Assembly (NCBI GenBank): GCA_018266295.1
Contig: JAFEAQ010000010.1
Span: 124,001-188,000 of the forward strand
DNA from: Bdellovibrionales bacterium
GTDB taxonomy: Bacteria > Bdellovibrionota > Bdellovibrionia > Bdellovibrionales > Bdellovibrionaceae
Direction: 5' to 3'
DNA length: 64,000 bases
Both the position numbers and the translations under genes were made by a program. Position 1 is the first letter of the stretch; each line of letters starts with the position of its first letter. Positions 31,916-39,071 of the stretch are shown piece after piece. The notes below the pieces were generated by a model, which searched no databases, had not been told where the DNA came from, and saw only the letters and a list, made by a program, of their open reading frames with translations.

Positions 31916-34216
31916 TTGTGCATATTGAATATGCTTCGACTATTACGCAAAAACACAGCTATCAACACACCTTTCGCGCCCAAGCTCTCCTACATCTTTC
32001 TTATGGCGTTTGTGGTGATCTTTGCCGGTGGGAGTTCGGTTTTATACTTTAAAACCCTTCCTGACAGCCGGGTTGAGCGTGCCGTCAACGACCTCACCGA
32101 TCCCTACTTCGTTGCTTCTCAGAATCTCCATCAGTTTGATCGGTTCCTCATCGGCATTGGTTTGTATAACCGCCAACTCATCGATCGCGAAGAGCTTAAA
32201 AGCCGCTTCGAAGACCTCCGCATTCATGCGGCGACTTATGAGAAAGATCCTGAACTTTACCAAGAGTTGACGGCAATTCCTGGCGCCATCAAAAACCTCA
32301 AAGATTTGAATCTGACTTTGGAAGAACTTGCACCGTTAGTGACAAAAGCCCGGGTGGAGGATCGCCGAAATTTAGATCTTATGTATGACTCGCTTTCGCC
32401 CTATGAGAGCCGTCTTCAAGAGATTGCCGCTGCGGTCAACGAAAATGACGTCCGAGCTCGCGCGTCTCTATTTGACAAACAAGTCCACTCCCATCGCATG
32501 CTCGGCTGGACACTGCTTGCAATTGCCGTGTGCAGCATCTTGCTGTTGATGATTTCCCATGGGAACATCAAAAATGTCGCCCTGCTGCTCGAGACTTCAA
32601 AACACAAATCAACACGCCTTAAAGAGGCCATCAATCAAACTCAGCGGGCCAACCGGGCGAAGTCCGAATTCCTCGCGACCATGAGTCACGAGATTCGTAC
32701 GCCTCTGAATGCCATTGTCGGCTTCACCTCTTTGCTCCTCGACACGAAGCTTTCTTACGACCAGAAGGACTACGTGCAATCTATTCGAAGTTCCAGCAGC
32801 ACGCTTTTATCTTTAATTAACGATATCCTTGATGTGTCCAAGATTGAGGCCGGAAAGCTTGTCTTAGAATCGATTGAGTTCGATGTCCGCTCCATCTACA
32901 TGGATATCGCCAATATCGTGGCCGATAACGTCGCCCAGAAGAAACTAGAACTCGTAAGTTTTATCGATCCGAAGATTCCGCGTTTGATCAAAGGCGACCC
33001 GGCACGCCTTAAACAGATCATTCTGAATTTGCTGAATAATGCAATTAAGTTTACTCCAAGCGGCAGCATCGCGGTGAAATGCTCAATGATCAACATGAAC
33101 GAAAAGCATATTTCGCTGAATTTCGAAGTGAAAGATACCGGCATCGGTATTGAACCGCGCTTACTGAGTCGTTTATTCACGCCGTTTACTCAAGCTGATT
33201 CTTCAACCACACGCCGTTATGGCGGTTCGGGCTTGGGCCTTTCAATCTGTAAGCAGCTGGCAGAATCAATGGGCGGTGAAGTCGGTGTTTCAAGCACACC
33301 GGGCAAAGGTTCGAACTTCTGGTTCCGGGTTGAAATGGAAGTAATCAACACCCAGCCGATGGAAAATCCTTTGCCTGAGTCCTTCTTCGGCAAAGATGTT
33401 TTGATCATGACGCGAAACCCGGTCCTCCAAGAGTATCTGGAACTCCAGTTAAAGGTCATCAACCTCAATCCGCACTCTCCAGGAGCTAGCCGTGATATGA
33501 GTGCGGTGACGGCGACTCCTGAGACCATCGCCATTATCCTGGATCAGGGAAATTTACCGTTTAAGCCGGAAGAGCAAACCAAGGTGTTACGTAACATCTC
33601 ACGTAACTTTGAAATTCCGATTGTGTACCTGGTGGAACGCACGCACAACTTGGCGCACTTATCACCAATTCAAAGAATCAATTATTTAAAGAAACCAGTC
33701 CTTCAGCAAAATCTTTATAAATGCTTGCTTGAGGTCCTCCACATCACCAATATTCGCCTGGATGAGCCGATGAAAATTCCCACTGTTGATACTTCGAAAT
33801 ATGTTGTGAATAAACCGCGCGTCTTGCTGGTTGAGGACAATCCGATCAATCAGAAAATCGCCCTCTTGATGTTGGAAAAAATCGGATGTAACGTTGATGT
33901 GGCCGCAAACGGAATTGAAGCGTTGAAAGCTCTGCAACTTTTCTCGTACGATTTGATTTTCATGGATTGTCAAATGCCGGAGATGGATGGTTACGAGGCC
34001 ACCCGTCGTATCAGAAAATTGTCAAAGCCGATCTCGGATATTCCTATTGTCGCCCTCACCGCGAACGCATTTAAGGAAGATCAAACAAAATGTATCGAAG
34101 CTGGCATGAACGACTTTGTAACAAAACCGGTAGAATCCTCCACTCTCGAATCGAAGCTCAAGCGCTACTTGAGGGCTCCAGCTCCAATGCGCCCGGCGCA
34201 AGAAGCCTCCGTTTAA
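31916..34216 (+). CDS. hybrid sensor histidine kinase (TM-sensor-TM-HisKA-HATPase-REC-REC)
   Basis: About 766 residues. Two membrane helices (around residues 25-47 and 205-225) flank a 150-residue helical periplasmic sensor. HisKA follows with phospho-His in FLATMSHEIRTPLNA; the ATPase domain has NLLNNAIKFTP, VKDTGIGIE and YGGSGLGLSICKQLAE. A middle receiver-like segment (about 490-620) lacks recognisable phosphorylation residues; the last receiver is intact (LLVEDNPINQK; LIFMDCQMPEMDGY; ALTANA; VTKPV). TTG 31916 has AAAGAGG five bases before it; ATG 31931 is an alternative. It is the only kinase in the island and so the likely phosphate source, via the Hpt proteins. Confidence 0.88.
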   Translation: MCILNMLRLLRKNTAINTPFAPKLSYIFLMAFVVIFAGGSSVLYFKTLPDSRVERAVNDLTDPYFVASQNLHQFDRFLIGIGLYNRQLIDREELKSRFEDLRIHAATYEKDPELYQELTAIPGAIKNLKDLNLTLEELAPLVTKARVEDRRNLDLMYDSLSPYESRLQEIAAAVNENDVRARASLFDKQVHSHRMLGWTLLAIAVCSILLLMISHGNIKNVALLLETSKHKSTRLKEAINQTQRANRAKSEFLATMSHEIRTPLNAIVGFTSLLLDTKLSYDQKDYVQSIRSSSSTLLSLINDILDVSKIEAGKLVLESIEFDVRSIYMDIANIVADNVAQKKLELVSFIDPKIPRLIKGDPARLKQIILNLLNNAIKFTPSGSIAVKCSMINMNEKHISLNFEVKDTGIGIEPRLLSRLFTPFTQADSSTTRRYGGSGLGLSICKQLAESMGGEVGVSSTPGKGSNFWFRVEMEVINTQPMENPLPESFFGKDVLIMTRNPVLQEYLELQLKVINLNPHSPGASRDMSAVTATPETIAIILDQGNLPFKPEEQTKVLRNISRNFEIPIVYLVERTHNLAHLSPIQRINYLKKPVLQQNLYKCLLEVLHITNIRLDEPMKIPTVDTSKYVVNKPRVLLVEDNPINQKIALLMLEKIGCNVDVAANGIEALKALQLFSYDLIFMDCQMPEMDGYEATRRIRKLSKPISDIPIVALTANAFKEDQTKCIEAGMNDFVTKPVESSTLESKLKRYLRAPAPMRPAQEASV

Positions 34217-35274
34217 TTTTTTCAAGTTTGATATTCTTGAGTGGTGTCGGCGCCAGCGCTGACTGGGCCGGCGTTTATCAAGCCGTGAAACCCAGCATCC
34301 CGATGATTATGTCGAGCGGCGGCCTTTGCTCAGGAGCTTTGATTCAAGACGATATCATTGTCACCGCAGCCCACTGCGTGAACCGCTTTCGGCCCGTCCA
34401 CGTCACGTGGAATGACAATCCGAAAATTTTTGAGAATGCCCGTGTCGTGCGTCTCAATACCAAAGCCGACGTCGCCTTGATTCAGCTTGAAAAGAAATCT
34501 GAAAGAAAGCCACTTCCACTTTTGGCAAAAGGACAAAAACTCCCTGAGGGGACGGCGATTGCAACCATTGGTCACCCGTCCATCGGCGAATTTTTAAGCA
34601 CGCCGCCGTTTGATATGGATATGACCTACTTGATGTCGACAGGGATCGTTTCTGGAGTCACGACGGATGATTTTATCTCTGACATGTCTGTGAGCCCCGG
34701 AAACTCCGGCGGGCCGGTATTCAATGACCGCGGTGATGTCGTCGGTGTGGTTTCAAGAAAGCGCATCGACCGCTTCGTGGGCTCGATCGGCATGTCTGCG
34801 GGTCTTAACAAAGTTTATGAGCTTTTAGAAAACCACAACGCCCACAAAGGCCCTGAGCCCACCTGGCGAAATGCCAGCTCGAGCGGCAAAATTTATATAG
34901 CTTACAGCGGCCAAACCTTCATGGGAAAATACGACGGCCAAAATGTCTGGTACGCCGGTTTCAATATTGATATTTGGGACCGATTGCGCTTTGAATTTGC
35001 CGATAACTTCTCTCGCACAAAGAGATTCCAGGACTATGCACTTGGATATAAATTCGCAACAGAGATGCACAACCACAACATGATCTATATCACGCCGACG
35101 CTGGATTACCTGCACTACAAGATTGACGAGAACGACCAAGCCATCGTCGACAAACGCGTGGTGGGTTACGGGGTTTCTTTGATGGCCTCCCAAATTCCAT
35201 TCGGGCTGAAGTACATCGGGTTCAATGTGGATGGACATTACTACGGCGTTACTTCACTGCAGTTGGCGTTCTAG
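34090..35274 (+). CDS. trypsin-like serine protease with C-terminal beta-rich domain
   Basis: Catalytic triad intact: TAAHCV, Asp in KADVALIQL and SPGNSGGPVF. After the protease (to about residue 255) come 130 residues of alternating strands ending in Phe (SLQLAF), like a small outer-membrane barrel. The hydrophobic signal stretch (LIFSSLIFLSGVGASA) begins only about 42 residues after the ATG at 34090, which lies 127 bp inside the kinase gene. The only other in-frame starts are TTG codons at 34228 and 34237, which would cut into the signal. Either the signal peptide is unusually long or the true start is non-standard. The exported location is inferred. Confidence 0.75.
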   Translation: MYRSWHERLCNKTGRILHSRIEAQALLEGSSSNAPGARSLRLIFSSLIFLSGVGASADWAGVYQAVKPSIPMIMSSGGLCSGALIQDDIIVTAAHCVNRFRPVHVTWNDNPKIFENARVVRLNTKADVALIQLEKKSERKPLPLLAKGQKLPEGTAIATIGHPSIGEFLSTPPFDMDMTYLMSTGIVSGVTTDDFISDMSVSPGNSGGPVFNDRGDVVGVVSRKRIDRFVGSIGMSAGLNKVYELLENHNAHKGPEPTWRNASSSGKIYIAYSGQTFMGKYDGQNVWYAGFNIDIWDRLRFEFADNFSRTKRFQDYALGYKFATEMHNHNMIYITPTLDYLHYKIDENDQAIVDKRVVGYGVSLMASQIPFGLKYIGFNVDGHYYGVTSLQLAF

Positions 35275-35362
35275 GTAGACCCGCGCTTCGTGCGGTAGCG
35301 CCGGCTTTTGCAATGGTCCTGTTCGGAAGTGTTTTGTACGGGATCACTGATAATCACGACAC

Positions 35363-35387
35363 GTTTGTAATCAAACTGATTACAAAC
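35363..35387. promoter_or_regulatory. perfect inverted repeat, possible operator
   Basis: GTTTGTAATC-aaact-GATTACAAAC, 10-bp arms with a 5-bp spacer, between the protease gene and a small secreted protein gene. No T-tract follows, so a regulator-binding site is more likely than a terminator. Confidence 0.45.
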
Positions 35388-35498
35388 TTAATGTCCCGTT
35401 CAAACTTTCGAACGACTATCTAGACTTTTAAAATGCAATCGGAAATGTGATTCTTAATTTGTAAGGTAAAGCAATCTTTAAATTAGGAGAATAAACTC

Positions 35499-35780
35499 AT
35501 GAAATATTTTTTGGTAGCTATCGCCATTGTCACTGCAGGTTCTTTTTCTTTGGCAAAAGAAAAAAAATCTCCTCGTAAACCATCCGGAACAGCTGAAATC
35601 GTTGGAACTGGACAGTATTTAAGAGGCGCTGGCCCTCAGGGTTCTTATTTACAATTCAGCGATGCAGCCGGTGCCGCATTGATGGCTGATTTCAACGTCA
35701 GCGCTAATACTCCAAAAGAGGTCACGTTCACGGTTACATGTGACAGCGGCAACAATTGCGTTTTAGAACGCGGCCACTAG
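35499..35780 (+). CDS. small secreted protein of unknown function
   Basis: 93 residues with a clear signal peptide (LVAIAIVTAGSFSLA) and a strong ribosome site (TTAGGAGA) before the ATG. The mature 74 residues are beta-rich with two close cysteines (CDSGNNC) that could form a disulfide. It is followed by its own terminator, so it is expressed alone. No family recognised. Confidence 0.75.
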   Translation: MKYFLVAIAIVTAGSFSLAKEKKSPRKPSGTAEIVGTGQYLRGAGPQGSYLQFSDAAGAALMADFNVSANTPKEVTFTVTCDSGNNCVLERGH

Positions 35781-35809
35781 TACCGGTTTCTAAAGCACTA
35801 CTCGATCAC

Positions 35810-35845
35810 AAAGGCCCGGTTCATTACCAGGCCTTTTTTATTTTT
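35810..35845 (+). terminator. intrinsic terminator after the small secreted protein gene
   Basis: AAAGGCC-c-GGT (35810-35820) pairs with ACC-a-GGCCTTT; the stem is followed by TTTTTTATTTTTATT. Confidence 0.85.
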
Positions 35846-35963
35846 ATTAACGACGCTCCGGAAAATAAGCCAGTGCAATTGTGGTCATTAGCTGGATAAA
35901 AAGCATTTCTTTGTTTTACAATTATATTGATAAGTAAAATCTAGAATGCTAACTCGTTGAAAT

Positions 35964-36281
35964 ATGAAAAACTCAATCGCTTTAGAATATTGGAAGCATA
36001 CTGCACTTAATTTAGGTCAGGCTGCCCGAGATTTGAGATATTTCTATTATCATCCAGATGCTGATAAGATTGCAGCAGAAGGAACGTTGAAACATTATTC
36101 TTACTCGGGCGTCCGTCGTATTCGCAGCCTAGGTAATAATATTTTCTATTCAGTTATTCCCCCTCATTGGCATCACTCAAAAGCAGATCTCGAATCAATG
36201 ATGCCTGCAAGTGCCAAAGAGTGGTTTCTTCACGGTTACGCACCTTGGAGTTATCCAGATCCGTCTAAGGCAAAGAAGTAA
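35964..36281 (+). CDS. small protein of unknown function
   Basis: 105 residues, aromatic- and His-rich (YFYYHPDAD, PPHWHHSKAD, YAPWSYPDP), with no signal peptide or membrane segment. The ribosome site is poor (the start is preceded by GTTGAAAT). It is flanked by a terminator and the salvage operon. The composition looks like a real protein, but no family is recognised. Confidence 0.55.
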   Translation: MKNSIALEYWKHTALNLGQAARDLRYFYYHPDADKIAAEGTLKHYSYSGVRRIRSLGNNIFYSVIPPHWHHSKADLESMMPASAKEWFLHGYAPWSYPDPSKAKK

Positions 36282-36439
36282 AGTCGACTATTAACCCCTT
36301 GGAACCAAGCCAAACTATTTTCAGAAACGTGCGGACTTCAATAAAAAGCAGATGATAAACTGGAAATACGCCCTTTAGACCCCCGTGCCGAAGAACAGAA
36401 CCTTTGACGCGCGCGTACCGCCACGTTAAAAATACCCAA

Positions 36440-37093
36440 ATGACAAACCGCACTGCCCTCATCGAACAAATCGTGGAAATGGCGCGCCGTCTGCACGCAC
36501 GAAATATGCTCGCAGCCGCCGATGGCAATATCAGTTACCGCATCAGTGATGATGAAATCCTGATTACGCCTTCCGGTGTCGCTAAAGCGTTTATGAAACC
36601 TCACGAGATGGCCGTAGTGACTCTGGATAATAAGGTGCTCAGCGGGAGCCCCTCCGGAGAACGCCTTATGCATTTAGAAATTTTTAAAAACTGCCCCAAA
36701 GCCAAAGCGGTGATTCATGCGCATCCACCCACGGCGATTGCTTGGTCCATTGCCCGCCCAGAGCTCAAAGAGCTTCCGTGCAACAGCCTTTCGGAAGTGA
36801 TCCTTGCGTGCGGAAGTATTCCGTTTGTTCCCTATGCCCGCCCGGGCACGCTCGACATGGGCACACACTTGAAACCGTTCTTGCCTTCTCATCGTGCGAT
36901 GATCCTTTCCCGCCACGGCGCTGTCGCGTGGGGCGAAGATCTCGACGAAGCCTATCGCGGTATGGAGCGCATTGAGCACTCTGCTTTGATTTTGGCGAAG
37001 GCCGTTCAACTCGGAGGCCTCACGACACTTCCGCCGGATGAAGTGAAGGCTCTTTACGAAATGCGGAAAACCATGGGAGAGCGCTTATTATGA
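36440..37093 (+). CDS. class II aldolase/adducin family protein, probable 5-deoxy/5-methylthio-ribulose-1-phosphate aldolase
   Basis: 217 residues with the fuculose-phosphate-aldolase fold: NISYRISDDEILITPSGV, the likely catalytic Glu in GSPSGERLMH, zinc-binding HAHPPTAIAW, a later His pair region SRHGAVAWG, and YARPGT. The stop overlaps the mtnA start (ATGA), and mtnP follows. In known DHAP shunts an aldolase of this family splits methylthioribulose- or deoxyribulose-1-phosphate into DHAP and an aldehyde. The alternative is MtnB dehydratase of the methionine cycle, which shares the fold. None of the later MtnB-pathway genes is here. The ATG at 36440 fits better than TTG 36404. Confidence 0.8.
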   Translation: MTNRTALIEQIVEMARRLHARNMLAAADGNISYRISDDEILITPSGVAKAFMKPHEMAVVTLDNKVLSGSPSGERLMHLEIFKNCPKAKAVIHAHPPTAIAWSIARPELKELPCNSLSEVILACGSIPFVPYARPGTLDMGTHLKPFLPSHRAMILSRHGAVAWGEDLDEAYRGMERIEHSALILAKAVQLGGLTTLPPDEVKALYEMRKTMGERLL

Positions 37094-38127
37094 TTAGAGT
37101 TCAGTCTCTGGCCATTGAATTTAACGAAGGCCAATTGCGCATCTTGAACCAAACTCTTCTTCCCCACGAAGAAAAGTGGGTCGAGATTGAATCCGTCAAC
37201 CACATGATCGAAGCAATTAAATCGCTCAAAGTCCGTGGCGCTCCGCTGATCGGAGTGGCAGCTTCGTTTGCCCTTGCACAATCAGCGCTCAAAAAAACTT
37301 CGCGTGAGGATTTACTAAAAAAAGCCCAAGCGCTTTATGAAGCCCGTCCGACGGCAGTGAATTTGATGATCTGCATGGACCGCATGAAAAAAGTTCTGCA
37401 GGAGAACTTCAGTATCGAGAACGTGGTCAAAACCGCGGAATCGATTTTCCTTGAGGACTTTCAGCTCTGTGAAAGCATTGCCAATAACGGCGCACAGTTT
37501 ATCAATGATGGTGACAACATCCTGACCCACTGTAATACCGGAAGCCTTGCCACCGCCGGCGTGGGAACAGCGTTGGGGATTATTCGCCGCGCCCACGAGC
37601 AAGGAAAGAAAATCCATGTCTATGTCGATGAGACAAGACCTCTCTTGCAAGGGGGACGTCTGACGACCTGGGAGCTTAAAAAACTTAAAATTCCATTCAC
37701 CCTGATCACCGATAATATGGCCGGCCACTTAATGAGCCTTGGGAAGATTCAAAAAATCTTTGTGGGCTCGGACCGTATTGCGATGAACGGTGATTTCGCA
37801 AATAAGATCGGAACTTACTCCGTCGCTGTGCTTGCGGGTTATCACCAGATTCCATTCTATGTGGCGGCCCCTTACACGACCGTCGATCCCGAGTGCCCGA
37901 CCGGCGCCTCCATTCCGATTGAGCAACGCAAGGCCGAAGAGGTCTTAGGAGTCAGCGGCAGTTTTGGTGGCTCACCATCAACGATCGAGTGGGCTCCGGA
38001 AGGCAGCCCGGTTTACAATCCGGCGTTTGATGTGACGCCGGCAAAACTGACGACCGGTTGGATTTTAGATAACGGTGCATTCAGCCAGAAAGACATTCAA
38101 GCTGGCGCTCTCAAAAAAAGGAACTAA
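37090..38127 (+). CDS. mtnA: S-methyl-5-thioribose-1-phosphate isomerase (MtnA)
   Basis: 345 residues of the eIF2B-alpha-like isomerase family. It converts (5-methylthio)ribose-1-phosphate to the ribulose form. Visible features are VRGAPLIGVAASFALA, the catalytic Cys in LTHCNTGSLAT, HVYVDETRPLLQGGRLT and the catalytic Asp in VGSDRIAMNGDFANK. Length is normal. It is translationally coupled to the aldolase gene upstream and followed after 3 bp by mtnP. Some relatives act on 5-deoxyribose-1-phosphate as well. Confidence 0.94.
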   Translation: MIRVQSLAIEFNEGQLRILNQTLLPHEEKWVEIESVNHMIEAIKSLKVRGAPLIGVAASFALAQSALKKTSREDLLKKAQALYEARPTAVNLMICMDRMKKVLQENFSIENVVKTAESIFLEDFQLCESIANNGAQFINDGDNILTHCNTGSLATAGVGTALGIIRRAHEQGKKIHVYVDETRPLLQGGRLTTWELKKLKIPFTLITDNMAGHLMSLGKIQKIFVGSDRIAMNGDFANKIGTYSVAVLAGYHQIPFYVAAPYTTVDPECPTGASIPIEQRKAEEVLGVSGSFGGSPSTIEWAPEGSPVYNPAFDVTPAKLTTGWILDNGAFSQKDIQAGALKKRN

Positions 38128-38130
38128 TCA

Positions 38131-38976
38131 ATGTTTGGTATCATCGGTGGCTCTGGCTTTGAAAAATTCGACGACTTTGAAGCAGTAGAACTCTTAGATC
38201 GTGAAACGCCGTTTGGACTTGCCAGCAGCGGGTTTAAAAAAGTGCGCGTGAACGGCGTTGAATTTTTATTTATCTCTCGTCACGGCGATCATCATGAAAT
38301 GCTGCCGTCGGAAATCAACTACCGTGCAAATATCTTTGCGTTGAAAAACCACGGCGCCAAAGCCATTGCTTCGTTCTCGGCGGTCGGCAGCCTTGAAAAA
38401 GCCTGCAAGCCCGGCGACCTCGTCGTTCCTTATCAGTATATCGATCGCACCAAAGGTGTTCGCGCACATAGCTTCTTGGGTGACGGCTTGATTGGCCATA
38501 TCTCGCTGGCGAAGCCGATTTGTGAAGTGATGGCAGAACGCCTAAAACCACTAACGGCAAAACAGGGTTTTGAAACTCATTACGCGAAAACTTACGTGTG
38601 TATTGAAGGCCCTTACTTCTCAACAAAAGCGGAGTCCCTGTCCTATCGTCAGATGGGTGCTGAGATCATCGGCATGAGCAACTTCCCGGAGTACGCGCTG
38701 GCGCGCGAAGCTGGACTTCCGTACCTGCCTTGCTGCTTTGTCACCGACTATGACTGCTGGGATGACAGCATTCCGCACGTCACAGTAGAAGAAGTGATCA
38801 AAGTCATGAAAGGCAATAACAGCAAGGCTTTCGCAGTTTTGAAAGAGTTGCTCGCACAGAAAAACTTTTGGGACGGAAGTCTTGCTCCTGAGGGCGGACT
38901 TCGAACGGGTCTCTTTATGCCAAAGGAAGCAATCCCTCAAGAGAAGCTCGGCTGGGTGAAGATCCTGATGTCCTAG
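38131..38976 (+). CDS. mtnP: S-methyl-5'-thioadenosine phosphorylase (MtnP)
   Basis: 281 residues of the PNP/MTAP family. It releases adenine from methylthioadenosine with phosphate. Motifs seen are GIIGGSGFEKF, FISRHGDHHEMLPSEINYRAN, the EGPYFSTKAES substrate loop and GMSNFPEYALAREA, with the Asp of VTDYDCWDD in the purine-binding position. AAAAAAGGAA lies before the ATG. It completes a three-gene operon (aldolase, mtnA, mtnP) in which product and substrate pass in order mtnP, mtnA, aldolase. Confidence 0.94.
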   Translation: MFGIIGGSGFEKFDDFEAVELLDRETPFGLASSGFKKVRVNGVEFLFISRHGDHHEMLPSEINYRANIFALKNHGAKAIASFSAVGSLEKACKPGDLVVPYQYIDRTKGVRAHSFLGDGLIGHISLAKPICEVMAERLKPLTAKQGFETHYAKTYVCIEGPYFSTKAESLSYRQMGAEIIGMSNFPEYALAREAGLPYLPCCFVTDYDCWDDSIPHVTVEEVIKVMKGNNSKAFAVLKELLAQKNFWDGSLAPEGGLRTGLFMPKEAIPQEKLGWVKILMS

Positions 38977-39033
38977 TTCGAAACGTTCGCTGTTAAGAAA
39001 AAATCACTTAACTAAAAACTTGTTAAAAAGCTG

Positions 39034-39061
39034 TAAATGTTCGTTTCAAGACACCCGATAA
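39034..39061 (+). promoter_or_regulatory. sigma-28 (FliA)-like promoter of the giant lipoprotein gene
   Basis: TAAATGTT (39034-39041), 12-bp spacer, CCCGATAA (39054-39061): 13 of 16 positions match TAAAGTTT-N11-GCCGATAA, with one extra spacer base. The ATG follows 11 bp later and no ribosome site is visible, so the mRNA would have almost no leader. Confidence 0.5.
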
Positions 39062-39071
39062 GTGAATTGAA

